Shown here piece after piece: positions 42,947 through 50,454 of a stretch of 64,000 nucleotides of DNA. Origin of the DNA: CALMFG01 sp963674805 (lineage in GTDB: Bacteria > Bacillota > Clostridia > Christensenellales > CALMFG01); the NCBI GenBank assembly GCA_963674805.2, contig CAXXNY010000006.1:124001-188000 (forward strand), read 5' to 3'. The position numbers and the translations under genes were made by a program. Numbering within the stretch: position 1 is the stretch's first letter; each line of letters opens with the position of its first letter. Under the pieces are notes generated by a model. That model was not told the origin of the DNA, did not search any database, and was given only the letters and a program-made list of their open reading frames with translations.

Positions 42947-44137
42947 ATGGAGTTGTCAAAGAAACTAAAGAAAATTCAGCCTTCGGCAACACTCGCGATC
43001 ACAGCACAGGCAAAAGCGCTGAAAGCAAAAGGCGAAAATGTGATCAGTTTCAGTGCCGGAGAACCGGATTTTGACACGCCGGATTTTGTCAAGCAGGCGG
43101 CAAAGGAAGCGCTGGATGCGGGTATGACCAAGTACACGGATGCGGCGGGTATGCCGGGACTGCGGCGCGCGATTGCAGCACGCTATAAGAGTTTTTACGG
43201 GCTGGAATACGCTGAAGACCAGATTGTGGTCTCAAACGGCGCCAAGCATTCGCTGACCAACGTGTTTCAGGCAATCCTAAATCCGGGGGATGAAGTGATT
43301 ATCCCGTCTCCGTACTGGCTCTCCTATCCGGTGATTGTAGAGATGGCTGACGGTGTTCCTGTGTTTGTCGAAGCTAACGAAGCGGATAACTTTAAGGTTT
43401 CCGCCGGACAGATAGAAGCGGCTGTAACCGAAAAAACAAAAGCGTTGATTATTAACTCGCCCTCCAATCCGTGCGGCAGTGTCTATACGCTGGACGAATT
43501 AAAAGCAATCGCCGAAGTGTGCAAGAAGCATCAGATATTTATCGTATCGGACGAAATTTATGATGAACTCGTATACGAAGGCGTTCCTGCATCCCCGGCT
43601 CAGGCGGATGCGGAAACCAAAGCGCTGACGATTGTGGTCAACGGGATGTCAAAAGCGTATGCAATGACCGGCTGGCGCATCGGATATATCGCCTGTGATG
43701 CGGCAATCGCAAAGATTGTCAAGGCGTTCCAGAGCCATACAACATCCAATCCGAACACGATGGCGCAGTATGCCAGCGAAAAGGCGTTAACGACCGAAAA
43801 CACCACGGTTGCCGAAATGAAGCAGGCATTTGATAAACGGCGTCAAGCACTGGTCGATCTGATTAACAAAATCGATATGCTGTCCTGCCATACGCCGAGC
43901 GGCGCGTTTTACCTGCTGATGAATATCACAAAGACGTTCGGAAAAAGCTATAACGGTGAAACGATTACGTCGTCGCTTGATTTTGCGCGGATACTGTTGG
44001 ACTCCAAAAAAGTGGCGGTCGTACCGGGTTCGGCATTCGGTGCGGAAGGCTTTGTGCGGATGTCATACGCGGATTCAATCGCCAATATTACGGAAGGCAT
44101 TAAACGGATTGACACGTTTACGCATGAACTGAAATAA
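42947..44137 (+). CDS. Aspartate-type aminotransferase (class I PLP)
   Basis: Moves amino groups between aspartate and oxoglutarate, or a related amino acid pair. It has VISFSAGEPDFDTP, VSNGAKHSLTNVFQAIL, NSPSNPCGSVYTLDEL and the PLP-lysine motif VNGMSKAYAMTGWRIGY near 235. The C-terminal substrate arginine is probably in GFVRMSYADS. At 396 residues it is full length and of the AspB (Ib) group. AAGGAG precedes the ATG. Confidence 0.93.
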   Translation: MELSKKLKKIQPSATLAITAQAKALKAKGENVISFSAGEPDFDTPDFVKQAAKEALDAGMTKYTDAAGMPGLRRAIAARYKSFYGLEYAEDQIVVSNGAKHSLTNVFQAILNPGDEVIIPSPYWLSYPVIVEMADGVPVFVEANEADNFKVSAGQIEAAVTEKTKALIINSPSNPCGSVYTLDELKAIAEVCKKHQIFIVSDEIYDELVYEGVPASPAQADAETKALTIVVNGMSKAYAMTGWRIGYIACDAAIAKIVKAFQSHTTSNPNTMAQYASEKALTTENTTVAEMKQAFDKRRQALVDLINKIDMLSCHTPSGAFYLLMNITKTFGKSYNGETITSSLDFARILLDSKKVAVVPGSAFGAEGFVRMSYADSIANITEGIKRIDTFTHELK

Positions 44138-44157
44138 ACAGCACGTCGATTATGCAC

Positions 44158-44186
44158 TTGTACTCCCTTAAAAAAGGTGCTATAAT
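44158..44186 (+). promoter_or_regulatory. pheST promoter
   Basis: TTGTAC (44158-44163), 17 bp, TATAAT (44181-44186). Transcripts start just ahead of the T-box leader. Confidence 0.8.
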
Positions 44187-44207
44187 CGTTCCTGAAATAA
44201 ATAGTAA

Positions 44208-44462
44208 AAAGGCATTGATCACAGTTTAACCTGTTGCTTATGACAGATGTACAAGAGAGGGCACGCCAAAGGCTGAAAGTGTGTCACATCTGAAGGAACA
44301 GGAAATTTCGCTGTAGGAGCCTGCGCTGAATATCAGCGCCGGTGGTGTAAAAAGCACGATCGTTAAAATGATTCAAATGAAGGTGCCTTGCGGCGCAGAA
44401 TTTGGGTGGTACCGCGGAACTTTTCGCCCCAAGATATATATTGTATTTTGGGGCTTTTATAT
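44208..44462 (+). promoter_or_regulatory. Phe T-box leader of pheST
   Basis: A tRNA-sensing leader. GGGTGGTACCGCGG at 44404-44417 is the T-box core, followed by a terminator, GCCCCAA/TTGGGGC (44426-44432, 44448-44454) with T4. Stem I pairs CCTGTT with AACAGG and CAGATGT with ACATCTG; the loop below it contains a candidate specifier codon TTC (44307-44309), matching Phe. Uncharged tRNA-Phe should stabilise the antiterminator and turn on pheST. This stretch accounts for most of the 44138-44489 gap. Confidence 0.92.
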
Positions 44463-44489
44463 TTTAGATGAAACGAAAGGAATCAAATC

Positions 44490-45539
44490 ATGAATTCGGA
44501 TAACACAAACAGCGGCGGAGCCTTGGACACCGATGCAATGGCGTCGCGCATGATTGCGCGGATTGAAGAAGCATCGGACAGCCAGGCGCTGAACGATTTA
44601 AGGGTATCTTTGCTCGGCAAAAAGGGCGAGATCACCGAAATGATGAAGGGAATGAAAGACCTCACACCTGAGGAGCGGCCGGCATTCGGGCAGCGGGTCA
44701 ATGCCCTGCGCCAGACGATATCGGATGCGCTGGAATCCAAAGCGGATGCGCTGAAATCCCAGGAGCAGACGGCTCGGCTGGAATCGGAGAAAATCGATGT
44801 TACGCTGCCGGGGAAACGCACAAAGGTCGGGGCATATCATCCGTTGACCAAGGGTTATTATGAAATTCGGGATATTTTTGTCGCAATGGGTTTTGACATT
44901 ATGGAAGGCCCGGAAATCGAGTACGATAAATACAATTTTGAAATGCTCAATATTCCAAAGGAGCATCCGTCCCGGGACATTCAGGATACGTTCTATGTCA
45001 ATGACAATATTGTCCTGCGCACACATACGTCGCCGGTTCAGGTAAGAACAATGCTGAAGCAAAAACCGCCGATACGGATGATCTGTCCGGGCAGGGTATA
45101 CCGGAACGAAGATATTGACGCGACGCATGCGGCTTCGTTTAACCAGATTGAAGGCTTGGTCGTAGACAAAGGGATTACACTCGGCCACCTAAAATCGACA
45201 TTACATACATTCTTAAGTGAATTATACGGGCCGGAAACACAGATCCGGTTCCGGCCGGGGCACTTTCCGTTTACTGAGCCCAGCGCCGAAGTGGACGCAA
45301 CCTGCAGGGCCTGCGGCGGAAAAGGATGCTCGGTCTGTAAAGGTTCGGGTATGATTGAACTTTTAGGCAGCGGCATGGTCCACCCGAATGTACTGCGCGA
45401 TTGCGGCATCGATCCGGATGTTTATACGGGTTTCGCGTTCGGCATGGGGCTTGACCGTATCGTAAATATTAAGTATGGAATCTCGGATATCCGCCTTTTG
45501 ACGGAAAACGACGTCCGGTTCTTAAAACAGTTCAGATAG
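44490..45539 (+). CDS. pheS: Phenylalanyl-tRNA synthetase, alpha subunit
   Basis: Catalytic subunit of the class II alpha2-beta2 enzyme. An N-terminal coiled coil (residues ~10-100) binds tRNA. The catalytic domain shows DTFYVNDNIVLRTHTSPVQ (motif 2 region), HAASFNQIEGLVVD and the ATP-site GFAFGMGLDRIVNIKYG (motif 3). A CRACGGKGCSVCKGSG stretch holds four cysteines, seen in many bacterial PheS proteins. 349 residues. It is 13 bases ahead of pheT and controlled by the T-box. Confidence 0.97.
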   Translation: MNSDNTNSGGALDTDAMASRMIARIEEASDSQALNDLRVSLLGKKGEITEMMKGMKDLTPEERPAFGQRVNALRQTISDALESKADALKSQEQTARLESEKIDVTLPGKRTKVGAYHPLTKGYYEIRDIFVAMGFDIMEGPEIEYDKYNFEMLNIPKEHPSRDIQDTFYVNDNIVLRTHTSPVQVRTMLKQKPPIRMICPGRVYRNEDIDATHAASFNQIEGLVVDKGITLGHLKSTLHTFLSELYGPETQIRFRPGHFPFTEPSAEVDATCRACGGKGCSVCKGSGMIELLGSGMVHPNVLRDCGIDPDVYTGFAFGMGLDRIVNIKYGISDIRLLTENDVRFLKQFR

Positions 45540-45552
45540 GAGGGGATAAAAA

Positions 45553-47946
45553 ATGATTGCACCTTATCGATGGATAAAAGACTATGTTAAAACCGATTTA
45601 TCGCCTGAAGAGTTGATGCCCTATCTCATAGGAACGGGAACAGGTGTCGAAGGCTTCACCTATCAGGGACAGGATATCGAAAACGTCGTGATCGGGCAGA
45701 TTAAAACGATTGAAAAACATCCGGATGCGGACAAACTGGTAGTCTGCATGGTGGATGTCGGCACCGAGACCATCCAGATTGTTACCGGAGCGTCCAATGT
45801 GTTTGAGGGCGCATATATCCCGGTGGCGCTGAACGGCGCAAAATTGCCGAACGGAATGAAGATTAAAAAAGGAAAGCTGCGCGGGGTTGAATCAAACGGC
45901 ATGCTGTGCTCGGGCGAAGAGTTAAACCTGACCGAAGCGCAAGTGAAAGGCGCAAGTGAACATGGCATTCTGATTTTAGAAGGCGGCACAATCGGACAGG
46001 ACATCCGAAAGGCGCTTGCGATGGATGACGCGATATTCGAGTTTGAAGTCGAGGCTAACCGTCCTGACCTGCTTTCTGTGATCGGCATCGCGCGCGAAGT
46101 TGCGGCGGCGATTGACACCGATCTTCATATGCCAGAAATCAAGTATTCAGAAAACGACGAAGACATTCATGCCTATGTGGATGTCAGCGTTTTGAACCCG
46201 GAATTCTGTCCGCGGTATATTGCGCGGGCGATAAAAAATATCAAAATAGAAGAATCGCCGGATTGGCTGAAAAAGCGCCTGCGTTCAACAGGTGTACGCC
46301 CAATCAGCAATATTGTTGATATAACGAACTTCATTATGCTGGAAACCGGACAGCCGATGCACGCTTTTGACGCTGCGGATATCGGCGGCGATAAAATTAA
46401 TGTCAGAACCGCAAAAAAAGGCGAAATGATTACCACGCTGGACGACAAGGAAAGGACGCTGTCCGAGCGCAATCTGCTGATCTGTGACGCAGACCATCCG
46501 ATCGGCATCGGCGGCATCATGGGCGGACAAAATTCTGAAATCAAAGATACGACAAAAACAGTTATTTTTGAATCGGCGAACTTCACATACGGGAATATCC
46601 GCCAGTCCTCGCGCGAACTCGGTTTATCGACAGAAGCGTCAATGCGCTATTCCAAGGGTGTTGACCCCGCTGTCGCAAAACTTGCGATGGACCGGGCACT
46701 CACTTTGGTCGAAATGCTGGGCGCAGGCGAAATCGTCGGCGGAGAAATTGACGTATTAAATTGTGATCTGACGCCGAAAACCGTGGTTGTCACGGCGGAC
46801 CGGGTTAATGCACTGCTCGGGACTAATATCCCGATTGGCGAAATGACGCGTATCTTGAACCGCCTTGAGATTGAAACCACTGATGACGGCACAACGCTGA
46901 CATCGAAAATTCCGTCTTTCCGCGCAATGGATATGGGACAGGGTGCCGATATCGCCGAAGAAGTGGCGCGGATGTATGGATATGATAAAATTGAAGAAGC
47001 GCTCATGACCGGTGCGGTTGCTGCGGGCGAAATTCCGTTCCATGAATCCTGCAATGACCGGCTAAAGGCCCTTTTGGTCAACAATGGCTATTATGAGGCA
47101 TCCACCTACTCATTCTTTGGCATGTCGGAACTCGATAAGCTGAATCTGAGTGCGGACGATCCATTAAGAAAAATGGTCAGGCTGTTAAATCCGCTGGGCG
47201 AAGAGTACGCGTATATGCGATCCACCCCGATTCCGGAGATGCTGAAGGTGCTGGCACGCAACATTAACATGAAGCAAAAAGACATCCGCATGTTTGAAAC
47301 CGGACGCGTCTACCTGCCGGATAAAACGCCGATTGATGATCTGCCGGATGAAAAGGCATTCCTTTGTCTTGGCGTATCCGGAAAGGATGAGGATTTTTAT
47401 ACAGTTAAAGGCACGTTGGAAAACATTATTGAGGCCTTCGGTGTTAAGGAGGCCCGGTTTGAATTCGGCGGGCCGGATTATTACCACCCCGGCAGAAAAG
47501 CGGTCATTCGTGTGAATGATACGGCAGTCGGGGAATTGGGTGAGGTGCATCCTGATGTGCTGAAGAACTTCGAAGTCACTGAAAGGGCGTATATTGCGTA
47601 TATCTGCCTTGACGATCTATATCAGTATGCGGATGACACCCACGTATTCACACCGCTCCCGAGATATCCGGCAGCCGAGCGCGATATCGCACTGATTGTA
47701 AAAGACGGCGTAGAAGCAGGCGTGCTGGAAGCGCTGATTCAGCAAAACGGCGGCAGCTATCTTGAAAGCACTGTGCTGTTTGATGTCTATAAAGGCAAAC
47801 CGTTGGCGGATGATGAAAAGAGCATCGCATTTTCGATGATTTTCAGAGCGCCCGACCGGACGCTGACTGATGAAGAGGCAAATGAGGCAGTCGGACGGAT
47901 AACGTCGGCCGCAAAAGCCGCATTTAATGCAGAAATAAGGCAATAA
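45553..47946 (+). CDS. pheT: Phenylalanyl-tRNA synthetase, beta subunit
   Basis: Pairs with PheS; supplies tRNA recognition and editing. An EMAP-like tRNA-binding domain comes first (VIGQIKTIEKHPDADKL, near residues 40-56). The B3/B4 editing region (ISNIVDITNFIMLETGQPMHAFD), the catalytic-like core (NPLGEEYAYMRST), and the C-terminal ferredoxin-fold anticodon domain (PRYPAAERDIALIVKD) follow in order. At 797 residues it is full length. AGGAGGGG precedes the ATG. Confidence 0.97.
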   Translation: MIAPYRWIKDYVKTDLSPEELMPYLIGTGTGVEGFTYQGQDIENVVIGQIKTIEKHPDADKLVVCMVDVGTETIQIVTGASNVFEGAYIPVALNGAKLPNGMKIKKGKLRGVESNGMLCSGEELNLTEAQVKGASEHGILILEGGTIGQDIRKALAMDDAIFEFEVEANRPDLLSVIGIAREVAAAIDTDLHMPEIKYSENDEDIHAYVDVSVLNPEFCPRYIARAIKNIKIEESPDWLKKRLRSTGVRPISNIVDITNFIMLETGQPMHAFDAADIGGDKINVRTAKKGEMITTLDDKERTLSERNLLICDADHPIGIGGIMGGQNSEIKDTTKTVIFESANFTYGNIRQSSRELGLSTEASMRYSKGVDPAVAKLAMDRALTLVEMLGAGEIVGGEIDVLNCDLTPKTVVVTADRVNALLGTNIPIGEMTRILNRLEIETTDDGTTLTSKIPSFRAMDMGQGADIAEEVARMYGYDKIEEALMTGAVAAGEIPFHESCNDRLKALLVNNGYYEASTYSFFGMSELDKLNLSADDPLRKMVRLLNPLGEEYAYMRSTPIPEMLKVLARNINMKQKDIRMFETGRVYLPDKTPIDDLPDEKAFLCLGVSGKDEDFYTVKGTLENIIEAFGVKEARFEFGGPDYYHPGRKAVIRVNDTAVGELGEVHPDVLKNFEVTERAYIAYICLDDLYQYADDTHVFTPLPRYPAAERDIALIVKDGVEAGVLEALIQQNGGSYLESTVLFDVYKGKPLADDEKSIAFSMIFRAPDRTLTDEEANEAVGRITSAAKAAFNAEIRQ

Positions 47947-47951
47947 AACAT

Positions 47952-47984
47952 AAGCCGTAAGGGACAATGCCCTTTACGGCTTTT
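47952..47984 (+). terminator. pheST terminator
   Basis: AAGCCGTAAGGG/CCCTTTACGGCTT stem with one bulged T, followed by TTCATTTT. Confidence 0.75.
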
Positions 47985-48017
47985 CATTTTATTTACACAA
48001 AATATACAACTATTCGT

Positions 48018-48045
48018 TTGACCGGTTGATATTATGTGATAAAAT
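48018..48045 (+). promoter_or_regulatory. Promoter of the sulfotransferase gene
   Basis: TTGACC (48018-48023), 16 bp, TAAAAT (48040-48045). Confidence 0.65.
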
Positions 48046-48082
48046 ATCAATGGAATAATTGTATATTAATTGGAGAAGAACA

Positions 48083-49201
48083 ATGAGCCCGAATAATAAC
48101 AGTGCTATGCACTATCTGCAGTGCGGGAATCTGAGAATGATTCTCGGCATGCTGTGGGAGAACCGAAGACGTTTATCAGCAAAGGAAGCGCCCAAGATTG
48201 CACAGGTTTTGTTTATGAGCCTGGTTTTATCGCCGGTGGCTTTTTTTGAGAATCTGTTCCATGCACGGAAAATCGCAAATACAAAGATAGAAAAACCGCC
48301 GATCTTCATCGTAGGCCACTGGCGGAGCGGTACGACTTACCTGACCAGCATCATGACACAAGACGATTCGAAAAGTTACTTTAAAGCGGAGCAGACCTTT
48401 TCTTTCCCAGTTTTTTTAACACTTGGGAATGCGCTTAAAACCATTTATCGAAAGGTGTTACCCAAAAAGAGGCCCATGGACAACATGAAAATGGGCACTG
48501 ACGAACCGCAGGAAGAAGCATTTGCGCTGGCAACCATGATCGAGGAATCCATCGTGCATATGATGAGTTTTCCGAGCAATGCGCGTTTCTATGCAAAGTG
48601 TGCATTTTACAGTGAGCTTCCGGAAAGAAAGCGCAGAAAGCTGCGCCGGAATTACCTTAAAATCGTTAAAAAGCTGACCTACTATACTGGCGGCAAGCAG
48701 TTAATCTTAAAGAGCCCGGAAAACACGGCAAGAATCGATATGCTGCTGGAGCTGTTCCCGGATGCAAAATTCATCCACATCTACCGGAATCCCTACAGCG
48801 TCTTCCCGTCCACGGTCGGGATGTTTAAAAAACTGTTTCCGATTTTCAGCCTTGAAGACATCACAAAACACCCGGACGAACTTGTTGACAATGTTATCTT
48901 GGATATCTACGAAAAGTTGTACACCCAATACTTACGGGATAAAGCGTTGATTCCGGAACATAACCTGATTGAAATTAAGTATGAGGATTTCGTTCAAGAT
49001 CCGATGCATTATATGAAGCGGGTTTATGAAGAACTTGATATCGAAGGATATGCCGAACAAAAAGGCAACTTCGAGGATTATATCAATGCACAGTCCGGAT
49101 ACCGGACCAACAACTATAAGATCGATACCATCAATAAGAAGCGGCTGAACAAACGGTTATTCTTCTTGTTTAAGAAGTTTGGTTATAAAATGGAAGCATA
49201 A
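48083..49201 (+). CDS. Sulfotransferase family protein
   Basis: PAPS-dependent sulfotransferase fold. The 5'-phosphosulfate loop is IVGHWRSGTTYLTSIM near residue 77, and the 3'-phosphate-binding strand and loop are FIHIYRNPYSVFPS near 228. Between them ETIVHMMSFPSNARFYAK-like sequence and LILKSPENTARIDML fit the Sulfotransfer_3 group. It could sulfate a surface glycan, lipid or metabolite; nothing nearby identifies the acceptor, and no PAPS-synthesis gene is in the window. ATG 48083 behind GGAG; 372 residues. Confidence 0.85.
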   Translation: MSPNNNSAMHYLQCGNLRMILGMLWENRRRLSAKEAPKIAQVLFMSLVLSPVAFFENLFHARKIANTKIEKPPIFIVGHWRSGTTYLTSIMTQDDSKSYFKAEQTFSFPVFLTLGNALKTIYRKVLPKKRPMDNMKMGTDEPQEEAFALATMIEESIVHMMSFPSNARFYAKCAFYSELPERKRRKLRRNYLKIVKKLTYYTGGKQLILKSPENTARIDMLLELFPDAKFIHIYRNPYSVFPSTVGMFKKLFPIFSLEDITKHPDELVDNVILDIYEKLYTQYLRDKALIPEHNLIEIKYEDFVQDPMHYMKRVYEELDIEGYAEQKGNFEDYINAQSGYRTNNYKIDTINKKRLNKRLFFLFKKFGYKMEA

Positions 49202-49216
49202 AGCGAATACCATTAA

Positions 49217-49243
49217 AAGGGCGGAGATTCCGCTCTTTTTTTA
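49217..49243 (+). terminator. Terminator after the sulfotransferase gene
   Basis: AAGGGCGGA/TCCGCTCTT stem (one G-T pair) with loop GAT and T7. Confidence 0.8.
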
Positions 49244-49258
49244 TGCTTTTTGCGATAC

Positions 49259-49287
49259 TTGCGAAAAAGACTGGAATATTTTATAAT
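49259..49287 (+). promoter_or_regulatory. zapA promoter
   Basis: TTGCGA (49259-49264), 17 bp, TATAAT (49282-49287). Confidence 0.75.
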
Positions 49288-49372
49288 CTATGTGTATGTA
49301 TTATGCGTATGTTTAATAAGAATACACAAGATATTGTGAAAAAGCGGAAATCTGCCGTATGAGGATAGGGTT

Positions 49373-50383
49373 ATGAAAAATCGCGTAAAATTATTGATTG
49401 CATCACGCAGTTATACAATTATCGGTGAAGACAGCGAGGAACACATCAACAAAGTCGGTAAGCTTGTGGACGCACGGGTGAAGGAGATGGCGGACGCTTA
49501 TCCGGAGCTCAGCAACGCGGACCGCGCCGTTCTGGCGGCGGTGAATGTCGCGGACGAACACATTAAAACCCGTGAAAAACTGATGCGGATGGTCGAAACC
49601 TTAAACCAGTCCGAACAGGAACTCCACCAAAAGCTGGAACAGCTCAGCCAGGAAGTGGAGGAGCTGAAACTGAATCTGGAAGAGGCCGAAAAGCAGAAAG
49701 CAGAGCTGGAAGCGGCTGCCGTGATTGAAGACGAAGACCCGGAAGAGGAAATAGAAGTGGTCTTTGATATGGGCAGACACCAGGAAAACCGCGACAGCGC
49801 AGGGATAAGCGATATGTTCGGCTCGTCGGATGTGGAAGAAACGGCTGAGGACACGACGGAAGAAACGGCGTACGATGACGATATAGATGACCCGCTGGAA
49901 GAGGAGACTGATGAGGGAGACGCCGAAGACTCCGAAGACGCGGAAGAGGAATCAGACCTTGATGATTGGGATGGTGTCGGGTATTTACGCGAAGAGCCGA
50001 ATCCAAGCGAGGATGACGCTTTGTTGTTTGGAGACGACGAACCGGGCAGTGCGGACAAGGACGAAATAGAAGAAGAACTGGACGAAATCGAAGCGGAGGA
50101 TGAAGACGCCGGTCAAGAGGATGATGAATCAGAAGATGAGGAAGACGAAGAAGATGAGGATCCGTTAGACCGGTTTGCGGATGAAGCGGAATTGGAATCG
50201 CCGGAGGTGCCGGAAACGGACGAAATGATGCCGGTGGATTCAGCGGACTGGCAGCCGGAGGAACCGGGGGTCCACCAAACCAGCTTTGACTTCGGGGACG
50301 AGCCGGAAACGGAGGAAGAAGAACTATACCCTGATACGAGTCTGCTGGATGATAACCGCTATGATGGGTACAAAGAAGACTGA
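49373..50383 (+). CDS. zapA: ZapA-like cell division protein with long acidic tail
   Basis: ZapA bundles FtsZ filaments at the division site. Residues 1-~70 match ZapA (KLLIASRSYTIIGEDSEEHI, KEMADAYPELSNADRAVLAA), and ~70-115 form the coiled coil (SEQELHQKLEQLSQEVEELK). The usual protein stops near here, at about 90-150 residues. This one continues for about 220 more, mostly Asp/Glu with few hydrophobic positions, ending HQTSFDFGDEPETEEEELYP. The tail is probably unfolded. Position between pheST and mutS2 supports the zapA call, since Bacillus has the same order. Confidence 0.85.
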   Translation: MKNRVKLLIASRSYTIIGEDSEEHINKVGKLVDARVKEMADAYPELSNADRAVLAAVNVADEHIKTREKLMRMVETLNQSEQELHQKLEQLSQEVEELKLNLEEAEKQKAELEAAAVIEDEDPEEEIEVVFDMGRHQENRDSAGISDMFGSSDVEETAEDTTEETAYDDDIDDPLEEETDEGDAEDSEDAEEESDLDDWDGVGYLREEPNPSEDDALLFGDDEPGSADKDEIEEELDEIEAEDEDAGQEDDESEDEEDEEDEDPLDRFADEAELESPEVPETDEMMPVDSADWQPEEPGVHQTSFDFGDEPETEEEELYPDTSLLDDNRYDGYKED

Positions 50384-50405
50384 TAAACATAGGGAATAAA
50401 ACAGC

Positions 50406-50432
50406 AAGGGGCGTTCGACCGCTCCTTTTTTT
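50406..50432 (+). terminator. Terminator between zapA and mutS2
   Basis: AAGGGGCG/CGCTCCTT stem (one G-T pair) with loop TTCGAC and a T-run to 50432. It separates the two genes despite only 71 bases between them; some read-through is likely, since no separate mutS2 promoter is clear. Confidence 0.8.
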
Positions 50433-50454
50433 GGAAGAGATAGGAACAATATAA

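Noticed and set aside
49498..50390. Long reading frames opposite the zapA acidic tail
   Set aside because: They arise from the repetitive GAA/GAC codons of the tail read on the other strand (Ser- or Pro-rich products) and have no ribosome sites.
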